64,000 nucleotides of DNA from UBA7239 sp035430165 (GCA_035430165.1 DAOMGE010000004.1:1-64000), one strand, 5' to 3'; positions 34,618-44,340 are shown, counted from the first letter of the stretch. Notes: generated by a model from the letters alone, not told the origin. Numbers and translations: made by a program.

Positions 34618-35740
34618 TGGTTTTGCCCGCGTCAAAAATGTAGTTCGGCATATCCTGTTTGCGGGCTTTATTGCAGTCATTGGCGCAGGTATGTACGGTC
34701 TGGATAAACTTTATACTGCTGTGCACCAGACGCTGGTGTTGCCGGAACACAGTCGTACTTTCCTGGTGGCAAAAGGCGATACGCTCACGCGAGTGGTTTA
34801 TTCATTGGCAAATGAAGGCGTTATCAAGGAGCCGCAATGGCTTTTGCGTTATGCGCGTTTGCAGGAACAACACGGCATTCGTGCGGGTGAATACGAAATT
34901 GATGACACGCTGACCGGCAAGGGTCTGTTGCAACGTCTTGCCAGTGGTCGTGTCCTCCAATACCAGGTGACATTTATCGAAGGGAGCAAGCTTTCTGACG
35001 TGATGGCGATCCTGGCATCACAACAGAAGCTGATCAATGATGTCAAAGACATGGATCCAGTCGCATACCAGAAGTTTTTCGGGTTTACTCCGCAGCAAGC
35101 AGAAGGCTGGATTTTTCCCGACACTTACAGTTATGTTACAGGCATGAAATTGTCTGATGTGTTGTTGCAGGCGCATCATCGCATGCGTGCGATTCTGGAC
35201 GAGGAATGGCAGAAACGTGATAAAAACCTGCCTTACCAGAATCCCTACGAAGCATTGATCATGGCCAGTATCATCGAAAAGGAAACCGGTCATGCGCCGG
35301 AGCGCAGTCAGATTGCCGGTGTGTTTGTTCGTCGCTTGCAGAAAGGTATGCGTTTGCAAACGGATCCGACCGTTGTTTACGGTCTCGGCGACAATTTCAC
35401 AGGAAACCTCAAGAAAAGTCATTTGATGCAGCCGACTCCTTACAACACCTATGTTATCGAAGGACTGCCACCAACGCCGATATGTTTGCCGGGGCGTGAG
35501 TCCATTCATGCAGCATTGCACCCCGCGTCGGGTAATGCCTTGTTTTTTGTTGCCAAAGGCGATGGCACCCAGTTTTTTTCTGATAACCTTGCCCAGCATG
35601 AACAGGCTGTCGAGGAATACCAGATACGCCGCAAGGATGGTTATCGTTCAGCACCGCCCCCGAAAGATGCAGCGCCTGCTTCAGCGGCTGCACTGCCTGC
35701 AGCTACGGCGACAAATCCTGATATCCAGGCATCACCATGA
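34610..35740 (+). CDS. mltG: Endolytic transglycosylase MltG
   Basis: MltG cleaves nascent glycan strands in the periplasm and is thought to set glycan length. One N-terminal membrane helix (about residues 14-32) is followed by a LysM-like region (FLVAKGDTLTRVVYSLANEG) and the YceG domain with GWIFPDTY and the catalytic Glu in MASIIEKETG, then RLQKGMRLQTDPTV. The Ala/Pro-rich tail (last 30 residues) looks disordered. ATG 34610 overlaps pabC; the stop overlaps tmk (ATGA). Confidence 0.95.
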   Translation: MSDGFARVKNVVRHILFAGFIAVIGAGMYGLDKLYTAVHQTLVLPEHSRTFLVAKGDTLTRVVYSLANEGVIKEPQWLLRYARLQEQHGIRAGEYEIDDTLTGKGLLQRLASGRVLQYQVTFIEGSKLSDVMAILASQQKLINDVKDMDPVAYQKFFGFTPQQAEGWIFPDTYSYVTGMKLSDVLLQAHHRMRAILDEEWQKRDKNLPYQNPYEALIMASIIEKETGHAPERSQIAGVFVRRLQKGMRLQTDPTVVYGLGDNFTGNLKKSHLMQPTPYNTYVIEGLPPTPICLPGRESIHAALHPASGNALFFVAKGDGTQFFSDNLAQHEQAVEEYQIRRKDGYRSAPPPKDAAPASAAALPAATATNPDIQASP

Positions 35741-36375
35741 AAAAAGGCAAGTTTCTTACAATTGAAGGTGGTGAGGGGGTGGGGAAGTCCACCAATATTG
35801 CCTGTGTTGAAAATTTCCTGTTATCGCGCGGCATTACGTTTATCAGGACACGTGAGCCGGGTGGAACTCCCCTGGCTGAAGAATTGCGCAACCTGCTGTT
35901 AGCGCCACGTGAAGAAAAAGTCTGTGAAAAAACCGAATTGCTACTGATGTTTGCGGCGCGCGCGCAACATTTGCAACAAAAAATCCTGCCTGCCTTGTCG
36001 CAAGGTGTATGGGTGATCTGTGACCGTTTCACTGATGCCACTTATGCATACCAGGGTGGTGGTCGCGGCTTGTCGATGGATACTATTGCTGTGCTGGAAA
36101 ATCTCGTGCAGGAAGGATTGCAGCCAGACCTGACATTGTTGCTCGATGTCGATGTGCAAACCGGTATGGCGCGTGCAAGCAACCGTTCAGAACCGGATCG
36201 CTTTGAAGCTGAACAGATGGCTTTTTTTGAAGCGGTGCGCGCAGTGTATCGAGATCGCGCAGCGCAACAACCGCAGCGCTTCTGTCTGGTGGATGCAAGC
36301 CAGTCGCTGGATGCAGTGCAAGCTGATATCCGGCAGGTGATGTCAGAATTCATGGCGCGAATTGCCGATGAATGA
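35737..36375 (+). CDS. tmk: Thymidylate kinase
   Basis: Tmk phosphorylates dTMP to dTDP. The P-loop is EGGEGVGKST, followed by RTREPGGTPLAEELR and the DR motif VICDRFTDATYAYQGGGRG, with the lid at RSEPDRFE. The 212-residue length is normal. The ATG overlaps the mltG stop, and holB begins 8 bases before the tmk stop, so the three genes are tightly coupled. Confidence 0.96.
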   Translation: MKKGKFLTIEGGEGVGKSTNIACVENFLLSRGITFIRTREPGGTPLAEELRNLLLAPREEKVCEKTELLLMFAARAQHLQQKILPALSQGVWVICDRFTDATYAYQGGGRGLSMDTIAVLENLVQEGLQPDLTLLLDVDVQTGMARASNRSEPDRFEAEQMAFFEAVRAVYRDRAAQQPQRFCLVDASQSLDAVQADIRQVMSEFMARIADE

Positions 36376-37345
36376 TACAGCGCTCGCACCGTTGCCATGG
36401 CAGTACGTACAATGGCAATCCTTGTCGGAGCGTTTTGCGCACGACAAACTTCCGCATGCATTGTTATTACATGGTGCTGCGGGTATCGGCAAGGGACATA
36501 TTGCCCGCTTGTTGGCGCTTTCTTTGCTGTGTGAGAATTCGTCACAGTATTTGCCTTGCGGATCTTGTCATGCCTGCAGCATGTTTGCGGCAGGATCCCA
36601 TCCGGACTTTTTTCTCGCCAGTACGTCTTATGGTGTACAGGACAATCTTGATGATGAGGATGGCAAGCCGCGCAAGGCGAAAAAAATGGCGGTACCCAGC
36701 AAACAGATCAAGATTGATTGCATTCGTGACCTGATTCACTTCAGTACGCATTCGGCACACCAGAGCGGCCGCCGCGTAGCCTTGATCGAACCGGCGGAAT
36801 GGTTGAACCACAACGCCGCCAATGCGTTGCTGAAAACGCTGGAAGAACCGGGCGAAGGTTTGTTTATTATCCTTGTGTCGCACCAGCCTTCACGTTTGTT
36901 GCCAACCTTGCGCAGTCGCTGCCAGTCGTTGTTTTGCGCAACGCCGACCCACACACAGGCTACGGAATGGTTGCGTCACCATATTTCACCTGAGCGGGCC
37001 GAGACAGCACTTGTTTTCAGTAACGGCGCGCCGCTAAAGGCACTGGCAGCCGTGCATGCAGAACAGGATCTTGCCTGGCGTGAAGTGATGCTGGTGTTGC
37101 AGTCTTGCCGTGCGCATGAAATCACCTACCTGTTTGCTGCGGAATCACTGGCAAAACAGGATGCTGTGATGGTGCTGGAGTGGTGGCTGGATCTGGTACA
37201 CCAGCAATGTAAATCCAGTCCGGAAAAATCGTTGCTGCTGTTTTACGACACCTTGCTTGCGGCGCGCCGGAAAGCGCTGGGAACTGCCAATCCGAATATG
37301 CGTATGTTGTTCGAAACCTTGTTGATCGATTGGATGGCGCTGTAG
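36368..37345 (+). CDS. holB: DNA polymerase III subunit delta'
   Basis: HolB is the stator of the clamp loader that opens the beta ring. The AAA+ fold shows GAAGIGKGHIA (a degenerate P-loop, as expected for delta'), the zinc module with C55, C64, C67 and C70, and the NAANALLKTLEEP segment with sensor I region. The 325 residues start at ATG 36368; an upstream TTG is less likely. In pseudomonads pilZ and tatD usually follow; here a radical SAM gene does. Confidence 0.94.
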   Translation: MNDTALAPLPWQYVQWQSLSERFAHDKLPHALLLHGAAGIGKGHIARLLALSLLCENSSQYLPCGSCHACSMFAAGSHPDFFLASTSYGVQDNLDDEDGKPRKAKKMAVPSKQIKIDCIRDLIHFSTHSAHQSGRRVALIEPAEWLNHNAANALLKTLEEPGEGLFIILVSHQPSRLLPTLRSRCQSLFCATPTHTQATEWLRHHISPERAETALVFSNGAPLKALAAVHAEQDLAWREVMLVLQSCRAHEITYLFAAESLAKQDAVMVLEWWLDLVHQQCKSSPEKSLLLFYDTLLAARRKALGTANPNMRMLFETLLIDWMAL

Positions 37346-37393
37346 GAATCCTTGCATGACACATTTCAATATTTTGCCCGGGAAGCTAACACC

Positions 37394-39319
37394 ATGAAAA
37401 GACCCGTCTGGTTGTTCAGTATGGACAGTGAGCGATTTTCCGCTGCGCCGATGACTACAGGAGGTCTCAAATCCTGTTTCCAGAAATACGGTAAAACGGC
37501 GGATAAAACACAAGTCGATCTTGTGCATTTTCTTGTGCGCGAAGAAATTGCTCCGTGGTTACGCGACCAGTGGCAACAAGTCTTGTTGCCACTGGCTGAA
37601 CAGGCGTTGGCAGAGGGTTTGCAGCCTGTTGTCGGTTTCAGTGTCTACACCTGGAACGCTGCAGAGTTCCTGCAATTGATTCGTGATATTCGCCAGTCTT
37701 GCCCGGGCATCTGGATTATTCTCGGTGGCCCGCATGTGCAGCAAGTGGAAGATTATTTGCTGGTGGATCCTATCGATGCTGTAGTGATCGGCGAGGGTGA
37801 ATTTACATTTGTAGACTGGCTCGATAATGCACACCAACAGAATTGGCGCAACATTGCTGGTCTGGCATATGTCGAAGATGGGGCTGTGGTGAAAACAGCT
37901 GCACGATCACGCACACTGGATTTGTCGGTATTTCCATCGGCACTGGATGTCATTCCGTTGACGGACGCACAAGGCAAGCCCTTATATGAATCCGTTGCTT
38001 ATGAAACCAGTCGCGGCTGTCCGTTCAAATGCTCGTTTTGCGAGTGGGGTACGGGTATGCTCGGCACCAAGATCTACCAGTTTCCGCTGGAGCGCATTCG
38101 CAGTGACTGGGAAAAAATCATCGCTGCCGGCATTGCCAATATCTGGTTGGCAGATTCCAATTTCGGGGCCTTGAAGGAAGATATTGAAAAAACAAGAATT
38201 GTCTGTGAGCTGAAAGATCGCACAGGCCTGCCTTCCACATTTGCTACTTCCTGGTCGAAAAAACACAATCCGCGCGTTCAGGAAATTGTGTTGATGCTGA
38301 ATCAGCATGGTTTACTGCCGCATTATCAGTTGGCATTGCAGACGTTGACACCACTTGCGCTGGAATTATCGAATCGAAAGAATATGGCGGCCAATGAATA
38401 CGAGCCGATTGCGAAAGCCATGGCAGAAGCGGGTGTGCCGATTGCAGCCGAACTGATATGGGGTTTGCCCGGCGACAACCTGAAAGATTTTGAAACGAAT
38501 CTCGACAAGCTGATTGCCACATTTCCTAACGTCAATATTTTTACCTACAACTTGTTGCCCGGAACAGAATTTTACGAAAAGCGCTTCGAATACAAGATCG
38601 AAACGGTTCCTGTGGCGGGTTACGGTCGCGCCAAGGGCGAATATGTGATCGGTTGCCACACCTTCAGTATCGAAGAGGGACTGGAAGGCTATTTCCTGAT
38701 TGCGGCCCACATGATTCTGGTGCATGGCACCTTGCTGCCATTTACGATCCGCTATCTGGCACTGGAAGCCAGTATTCCTGCTTCGCCATTGATGCGCACT
38801 ATCCTGAAAAAATTGCTGGAGCATTACGGCGATATCATTACTTCATCTCCTGTTAATGAATTAACGATTTATGAAAAGCTGAAGATTTACGAAAATAGGG
38901 CAGAGCTTTATGTGGCACTGTTTGATGATATTGAAAAATCTTTTTCTATCGTACGCGAAGCAGTGCACGAGTGGTTGCTATCACATGGTGCGAATGATGG
39001 GTTATTCCGTCGCGTGGATCTGATGTTGGCACTGGATATGGCCTTGTGTCCCCGAAAGGGCAATCCTTCAACCGAAGTCCACACGTTTGATTGTGATGCA
39101 GCAGGAATTATTACGTCGCTGGAAGCCATGGACTTGCCGTCAGAAGGGTTGTTTGCAGGCCACAGTGTATTGAAGGTGGATTATCCCGGTGGCGTGGGTA
39201 CAGTGCTGAAAGATCCGGATGGTGGTAGCTGGATGCGTGGAAACTGGCAGGTGTGCGATCAGGATGTGGCAGTCCACCCTGCAGTGGCCAAGGCGCAAGT
39301 GGTCAATCTTGTCGGCTGA
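37394..39319 (+). CDS. Cobalamin-binding-domain radical SAM protein
   Basis: The 641-residue protein has an N-terminal B12-binding-type Rossmann domain (VVGFSVYTWNAAEF, IILGGPHVQ, VVIGEGEFTFVDW) and a radical SAM domain with the [4Fe-4S] motif C-P-F-K-C-S-F-C in TSRGCPFKCSFCEWG. The AELIWGLPGDNLKDFE segment is conserved in this class, and a C-terminal domain of about 200 residues follows. Such enzymes commonly methylate unactivated carbons or rearrange lipid or peptide substrates. The substrate cannot be inferred. ATG 37394 is 48 bases after holB; the only neighbour it converges on is a membrane protein. Confidence 0.85.
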   Translation: MKRPVWLFSMDSERFSAAPMTTGGLKSCFQKYGKTADKTQVDLVHFLVREEIAPWLRDQWQQVLLPLAEQALAEGLQPVVGFSVYTWNAAEFLQLIRDIRQSCPGIWIILGGPHVQQVEDYLLVDPIDAVVIGEGEFTFVDWLDNAHQQNWRNIAGLAYVEDGAVVKTAARSRTLDLSVFPSALDVIPLTDAQGKPLYESVAYETSRGCPFKCSFCEWGTGMLGTKIYQFPLERIRSDWEKIIAAGIANIWLADSNFGALKEDIEKTRIVCELKDRTGLPSTFATSWSKKHNPRVQEIVLMLNQHGLLPHYQLALQTLTPLALELSNRKNMAANEYEPIAKAMAEAGVPIAAELIWGLPGDNLKDFETNLDKLIATFPNVNIFTYNLLPGTEFYEKRFEYKIETVPVAGYGRAKGEYVIGCHTFSIEEGLEGYFLIAAHMILVHGTLLPFTIRYLALEASIPASPLMRTILKKLLEHYGDIITSSPVNELTIYEKLKIYENRAELYVALFDDIEKSFSIVREAVHEWLLSHGANDGLFRRVDLMLALDMALCPRKGNPSTEVHTFDCDAAGIITSLEAMDLPSEGLFAGHSVLKVDYPGGVGTVLKDPDGGSWMRGNWQVCDQDVAVHPAVAKAQVVNLVG

Positions 39320-39330
39320 TAGAGTGCTGT

Positions 39331-41268
39331 TTACCAAGGTGTGCCGGATGCTATAAAACTTGTCGCTTTCCATGTGACATGGATGTCGGGATCAAACGCC
39401 CACGAGCGTGTTGTCCGAATGCGGATTGCTTCTACGTTGTTGTGAAATTCCTTGTTTTGAAATGGAATGCTGTGCGGTATATCTTCCTGAAAATTGCCTT
39501 TGCTGTCTGGTGTGCTGAAGGTGAATCGTTCCAGATAAGGTGAGGCCCAGATACCAGCACTGGCCGTTTCCAGTACCAGTGAATGTGTCTTGATGCTGCC
39601 ATCGCGCAAGCGGTAGTCAATGCTGATTCCACCTTCTTTCCACAACAGTGAATTGATCTTTCCTGCAAATGTGTGTTCTGTGTCCAGTTCCGCCTGAACT
39701 ATATCGCCCTGGCTATCAGGTACTGATAGCCAGGTGTTCCAGGTGGCGCTGACACGGGATGGCTTTTCCACGGCTTTCAGTTGCGGGATGCCGGATTTTT
39801 TCCACAAACAAAATGTCGCATCACACATTTGTATGTTGTAGTGGTCGAGTATCGCTTGCAGTGTGAGTGGATTGGTGTTCAGCGGGTAGCGCAGGTCTAT
39901 ATCAGCCATGTCATGGTAGTGCCAGACAATAAATTCCGGCGCGCGCTCACTGACAAAAAAAGCGCGATTGGCTTCATCCAGTGCTGTTGTATAAGTGATG
40001 TAGTTCTGGAACACCGGTCGTGGCTGCCACGTGAGATGATTGGCTTGCACGATGAGGCTTTCCCAGGGATAGATGTCGACAGTATGGCTGCCGATTATCG
40101 ATCGCATGTCGTCAGGTAGTAACAATGGCTGCAGGTTCCTGGTGCTGGCTTTTTCCCATTTGCGGAGTCGCTCATCAATATCCCAGCGATTTTTCTTGAA
40201 TGTGGCAAGCGAAAAATATCTGGGTTCCGGCATGAAAATCGCTGAGCCTGTTTCTGCGGAATGCATGCGTTGCCACGCGAGAAAACACAGGACAATGCCC
40301 GCCAACTGGGCAATTTTCATGGTGGTTGTTTTGCAGCTGATTGCCCAGACTGCCAGCGCATAAAGCACAAATGTCATGAGCAATGCCAGGTGGTTTGCTT
40401 CTTCGCGCCCGAAAGCATATTTACCCCAGATAAACCCGGCGCCGAGAAAACATAGATAGGGTGTCAGCAGGGAGCGTGAATCTGCTTTGCTGGCTGCAAT
40501 GGCGCAGATAATAAATACGGCGTAGAAACTGCCGATGGCCCATCCGTTATTTTCCGGATTCAGTGCCATGGCCGAGGAGCTACCGCGCGAGAATTCTATG
40601 CCGGCCGACAGATAGCCTGCCGCGCCATCGGTGGTGTTGCAGGTGAGCCACCAGAAAAGGAAATACAGGATGGGTAAAGCCGCAGCTGCTGTTACCGCCT
40701 GTTGGATGCCGGTTTTTTTACATGCGATCAGGCAAAGGTAGGGCAGTAATAGTGCCAGTGCCACGATGCCATAGGAAAATTTGATCAACAAACACAAGAC
40801 GGCAACAGGCGCGGCTATCAGCAGGTAACGCCAACGGAATGTTTGCCAGTGCAGGAAGATCGAGGCATAAAGGATCACAAACAGGCGGTCGATGTTGAAA
40901 TTGAGTAAAAGAATTAACAGGCAGCTGATAACGATATTCAGTATCCGCGATGTGCGGGTTTGCCCGGGTTGCAGGCACAACAGGAAAACCAGAATGTTGG
41001 AAACGACTGAGATACCAAACCAGAATGCCTGGCTATCGTATACGGTGTCGGGGTCAAGTCCGCGAATGTGTTCAAGGAATCCGAGTGGGCCGAAAGTGAA
41101 GAGAATGTCGCGTCCCATCACCAGGTGGTACTGGTGGATGTAATTCAATGCAAATGCCCAGGATGCGTCGATACCGGGCAATAGCGGAATGACTGGCTGG
41201 TAGTATGTCAGGCAGGTAAAAAAAACGGACGCCACCAGAACGCAGGCTTTGACAACAGGCGTGCGCAT
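39331..41268 (-). CDS. Large polytopic membrane protein of unknown function
   Basis: The 645-residue product has about ten to eleven predicted membrane helices in its first 400 residues and a C-terminal extracytoplasmic domain of about 240 residues. The first long loop (GIDASWAFALNYIHQYHLVMG, then RDILFTFGPLGFLEHI) resembles a conserved loop in GT-C-like uncharacterised proteins. I chose ATG 41268; the upstream in-frame extension would overlap the DUF4404 gene and lacks a sensible signal. It lies 13 bases downstream of that gene and is likely co-transcribed. Confidence 0.6.
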   Translation of the reverse strand: MRTPVVKACVLVASVFFTCLTYYQPVIPLLPGIDASWAFALNYIHQYHLVMGRDILFTFGPLGFLEHIRGLDPDTVYDSQAFWFGISVVSNILVFLLCLQPGQTRTSRILNIVISCLLILLLNFNIDRLFVILYASIFLHWQTFRWRYLLIAAPVAVLCLLIKFSYGIVALALLLPYLCLIACKKTGIQQAVTAAAALPILYFLFWWLTCNTTDGAAGYLSAGIEFSRGSSSAMALNPENNGWAIGSFYAVFIICAIAASKADSRSLLTPYLCFLGAGFIWGKYAFGREEANHLALLMTFVLYALAVWAISCKTTTMKIAQLAGIVLCFLAWQRMHSAETGSAIFMPEPRYFSLATFKKNRWDIDERLRKWEKASTRNLQPLLLPDDMRSIIGSHTVDIYPWESLIVQANHLTWQPRPVFQNYITYTTALDEANRAFFVSERAPEFIVWHYHDMADIDLRYPLNTNPLTLQAILDHYNIQMCDATFCLWKKSGIPQLKAVEKPSRVSATWNTWLSVPDSQGDIVQAELDTEHTFAGKINSLLWKEGGISIDYRLRDGSIKTHSLVLETASAGIWASPYLERFTFSTPDSKGNFQEDIPHSIPFQNKEFHNNVEAIRIRTTRSWAFDPDIHVTWKATSFIASGTPW

Positions 41269-41281
41269 GGCGACGGGTGTG

Positions 41282-41536
41282 CTACAGGCCGAGACGACCG
41301 AGTGTCTCGATGATTTCGCGCACAATACCGGCGGCCTTGGGATGCTCTTCCTCGAAGCTTTCAAGCAGCAGGTTAGCGGTATCTTGCAGGCCCGGATCAG
41401 GCACGTCAGGCTCATTGCGGTTGTGCAGGTGATGTTGCAGTTCTGCCATCCACTGTTGTTGCTGGGGGCTGCTGGCTTGATCGCCAAACTGTTCATGCAG
41501 GCGGGTGATCAGGTTTTCCAGATGTTGTCTTGGCAT
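41282..41536 (-). CDS. DUF4404 family protein
   Basis: This 84-residue, predicted helical protein begins PRQHLENLITRLHEQFGD and ends with the conserved IVREIIETLGRLGL block typical of DUF4404, a small family common in pseudomonads and relatives. No function is known and there is no membrane segment. The dedA gene is divergent, 140 bases away, and the large membrane protein follows it on the same strand. Confidence 0.8.
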   Translation of the reverse strand: MPRQHLENLITRLHEQFGDQASSPQQQQWMAELQHHLHNRNEPDVPDPGLQDTANLLLESFEEEHPKAAGIVREIIETLGRLGL

Positions 41537-41676
41537 ACAATTTCCTCGGGACTCGCATCCATTCTACCCCTGAAACCTGCAGCATGGCATGGTGATCTAT
41601 GGCAGCATTTCCGCTGCTTGTGTTATGGTCGCGCCTGCCTGTTTCCGGGCCATATTCCTGCCATCCAGAGGGCTGC

Positions 41677-42312
41677 ATGAATCCACTTGATTTTGTTCTT
41701 CACATTAATGATCACCTGGCGCAAATGGTGGAGGTCTATGGTGTATGGGTATACGCCATCCTGTTCGTTATTGTCTTTGCTGAAACCGGCCTGGTAGTCA
41801 CACCCTTTTTGCCGGGTGATTCCCTGTTATTTGCCACCGGCGCGATTGCAGCCTCGACAGGCAAGCTTGATCCCTGGTTGTGCGGCGCGATTATTGCGTT
41901 GGCTGCTTTTTGTGGGGACAACGTTAATTACTGGGCAGGACGCATTCTTGGCCCGCGTGTGTTCCGTTTTGAGGATTCGATCTTTTTTCATCGCAAGCAT
42001 CTGGAGCGCACAGAAAATTTCTACAATACCTACGGGTCACGTGCTGTCATCCTGGCGCGTTTTGTGCCAATTGTCCGTACCTTTGCACCGTTTGTGGCTG
42101 GTATAGGAAAAATGCATTACCCGCGTTACATCGCCTTCAGTTGCATCGGTTCGCTGCTATGGGTGCCGGTTTGTCTTGGTGCTGGCGTATTTTTCGGCAA
42201 TATTCCGTGGGTGCAGAAGCATTTTGAGATGGTGGTGCTGGCGGTGATTTTTATTTCGCTGTTGCCAATTATTTTCGAAGTGCTGAAGCACAAAATGGCA
42301 AAGCACCCATGA
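41677..42312 (+). CDS. DedA family membrane protein
   Basis: DedA proteins support membrane lipid and proton-gradient homeostasis, and some recycle undecaprenyl phosphate. The 211-residue protein has the family motifs FAETGLVVTPFLPGDSLLFATGA, the NYWAGRILG segment and ILARFVPIVRTFAPFVAGIG with the conserved Arg residues. I chose ATG 41677, after which the first helices appear. Its stop overlaps the methyltransferase start (ATGA). Confidence 0.9.
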   Translation: MNPLDFVLHINDHLAQMVEVYGVWVYAILFVIVFAETGLVVTPFLPGDSLLFATGAIAASTGKLDPWLCGAIIALAAFCGDNVNYWAGRILGPRVFRFEDSIFFHRKHLERTENFYNTYGSRAVILARFVPIVRTFAPFVAGIGKMHYPRYIAFSCIGSLLWVPVCLGAGVFFGNIPWVQKHFEMVVLAVIFISLLPIIFEVLKHKMAKHP

Positions 42313-43151
42313 GAACGAAGCTTGCCGCAAAAGCGCTTGCGCTGGATTTGCCTTTGGCGCAAAGGCTGGATGCACTGGCAGAATGGTATGGCAGCAGTGC
42401 CGGCCAGTATGTCTGGCAACGCGAGAAACTGTTGCTTGATGCACATTTGCCGCAGCTCTTCGGTTATCACCTGTTATCGCTTGGGGTGTGTCCTCAATTG
42501 TCGTTGGTTGAGGCGAGCCCCATCCATCACCGCATTGCTTTAAGTCCGGCTGCTCAAGCACGTGATGTGTCGGCTTGTGCAGCGTTTCACCAGTTGCCGA
42601 TCGATAGCGAAAGTATCGATGTTGCACTGTTGCATCATGTGCTGGATTACAGTGAGGATCCGCACCAGTTGTTGCGTGAAACTGCGCGTAGCCTGATCCC
42701 GTATGGTCATGTATTGATTTTCGGTTTCCAGCAGTGGAGTGCAGTCGGCGTGCAGCAGACAACACGGCGAATGCTGCGCGATGACACGCTGGCTAGTCAT
42801 CGTTTTATGAGTGTTACCCGGCTGCATGACTGGTTGAAGTTGCTCGATTTTGAAATTATCAAATCACGACACACCGTCTATGTGCCGCCGCAATTGGGTG
42901 AAGGCCTGCGTGAACGTCTGCAGTGGTTCGAGCGTTTTGCCTGGGGCGCACAGCTGCCGTTTGGCAGTGTGTATTTTATCCTCGCGCGCAAAACGGTAAC
43001 CGGTGTCACACCTGTGGTTTCACCGTGGGATAAGGTTGCTGCGCGCAATCCGCTCGCTGTGCTGGCACCCCGGCCGCTGGCGCCGTCGCGTCCTTCCCGG
43101 GTAGCCATATCCAGCAGCCCAGCATTATTACCTACCGATACCGTGCATTGA
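42309..43151 (+). CDS. Class I SAM-dependent methyltransferase
   Basis: The 280-residue protein is a class I methyltransferase: residues about 45-140 contain SLVEASPIHHR and the LPIDSESIDVALLHHVLDY segment typical of motif IV/post-I. The glycine-rich motif I is weak. In pseudomonads an orthologue lies in the same place upstream of rnhA-dnaQ, but its substrate is not established. It overlaps dedA by 4 bases and rnhA by 1 base. Confidence 0.8.
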   Translation: MRTKLAAKALALDLPLAQRLDALAEWYGSSAGQYVWQREKLLLDAHLPQLFGYHLLSLGVCPQLSLVEASPIHHRIALSPAAQARDVSACAAFHQLPIDSESIDVALLHHVLDYSEDPHQLLRETARSLIPYGHVLIFGFQQWSAVGVQQTTRRMLRDDTLASHRFMSVTRLHDWLKLLDFEIIKSRHTVYVPPQLGEGLRERLQWFERFAWGAQLPFGSVYFILARKTVTGVTPVVSPWDKVAARNPLAVLAPRPLAPSRPSRVAISSSPALLPTDTVH

Positions 43152-43588
43152 TGATGAAAAAAATTGCAGTGTTTACTGATGGCGCCTGTCGTGGCAATCC
43201 GGGTCCCGGAGGATGGGGCGCCATACTTCGTTATGGCGATCACGAACGGGAGCTGTACGGTGCCGAAGTGGCGACCACGAATAATCGTATGGAATTGATG
43301 GCGGCTATTATGGCGCTGGAAACCTTGCGCGAACCTTGTGAAGTTGAATTGACTACCGACTCGCAATATGTGCGCCAGGGTGTGATGACATGGATGGCAA
43401 ACTGGAAAAAGAATGGCTGGCGTACGAGCGACAGGAAACCGGTCAAGAACCAGGATTTGTGGCAGCGACTGGATGAAGCGTCGCAGCATCACAAGATGCT
43501 CTGGCATTGGGTAAAAGGCCACAGCGGGCATTTGGAAAATGAACGTTGCGACCAATTGGCCAATCGTGCGATAGACGAAATACGTTGA
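43151..43588 (+). CDS. rnhA: Ribonuclease HI
   Basis: RNase HI cuts the RNA strand of RNA-DNA hybrids. Catalytic carboxylates D10, E48 and D70 appear at the same numbering as in E. coli when translation starts at ATG 43151 (TDGACRGNPGPGGWG, NNRMELMAA, TTDSQYV), which supports this start over ATG 43154. The basic handle MTWMANWKKNGWRTSDRKPVKN and WVKGHSGHLENERCD complete it. It is followed 30 bases later by dnaQ. Confidence 0.97.
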   Translation: MMKKIAVFTDGACRGNPGPGGWGAILRYGDHERELYGAEVATTNNRMELMAAIMALETLREPCEVELTTDSQYVRQGVMTWMANWKKNGWRTSDRKPVKNQDLWQRLDEASQHHKMLWHWVKGHSGHLENERCDQLANRAIDEIR

Positions 43589-43618
43589 TCGTAATCTGGA
43601 TGAATTGACGGGTGTGTG

Positions 43619-44338
43619 ATGCGACAGATCGTGCTTGATACAGAAACCACCGGCCTGGATCCGGCGCAAGGCAACCGTATTATTGAAATCGGTTGCGTCG
43701 AAATTATTGGCCGCAAACTGACAGGTCGTCACTATCACCAGTACATCAATCCGGAACGTGAGAGTGAGGAAGGTGCGCTCGCGGTACACGGTATCACCAC
43801 GGAGTTCCTGGCAGACAAGCCGGTGTTTGCAAAAGTGGCAGAAGAATTCCTCGCCTTTGTCAGCGGCGCGGAACTGATCATCCATAACGCACCGTTTGAT
43901 ACCGCGTTTATCAACAGCGAACTTTCACGTTTGCACGGTAATGATTTCAGGATCGCGTCCTTGTGCAAGGTGACGGATACCCTGGTGATGGCGCGAGAGC
44001 GTCATCCGGGTCAGAAAAATAATCTGGATGCACTGTGCAAGCGTTATGAAGTGGATAATTCGCATCGCGATTTGCACGGTGCCTTGCTGGATGCGGAAAT
44101 CCTGGCGGATGTCTATCTGGCGATGACCGGTGGACAGGTCAATCTGGTGCTGGATGCGTCTGGCAATGACAGTGGTGTGATTGGCAATAACAGGGATGCA
44201 TCACGCAGGACGGTGGATCCTGCGCTGGCAGCGAGGCTGCTGGTGAACCCTGCAACGGCTGATGACATCGTGGCTCACGAGGAGCGTCTGGCACTTGTCC
44301 GAAAAAAAGCCGGCAGTTGCCTGTGGGATGCGTGTTGA
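43619..44338 (+). CDS. dnaQ: DNA polymerase III epsilon subunit (proofreading exonuclease)
   Basis: DnaQ is the 3'-5' proofreader of the replicase. Exo I is VLDTETTG (D7, E9), Exo II is LIIHNAPFDTAFIN and Exo III is HRDLHGALLDAEILADVY with the catalytic His/Asp. The 239-residue length is normal and includes the C-terminal linker that binds the polymerase. I use ATG 43619 rather than the GTG just before it. It ends 2 bases from the convergent DUF934 gene. Confidence 0.96.
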   Translation: MRQIVLDTETTGLDPAQGNRIIEIGCVEIIGRKLTGRHYHQYINPERESEEGALAVHGITTEFLADKPVFAKVAEEFLAFVSGAELIIHNAPFDTAFINSELSRLHGNDFRIASLCKVTDTLVMARERHPGQKNNLDALCKRYEVDNSHRDLHGALLDAEILADVYLAMTGGQVNLVLDASGNDSGVIGNNRDASRRTVDPALAARLLVNPATADDIVAHEERLALVRKKAGSCLWDAC

Positions 44339-44340
44339 AA

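Noticed and set aside
41269..41496. N-terminal extension of the large membrane protein
   Set aside because: It overlaps the DUF4404 gene in another frame and contains no signal or helix; ATG 41268 precedes the first membrane helix.
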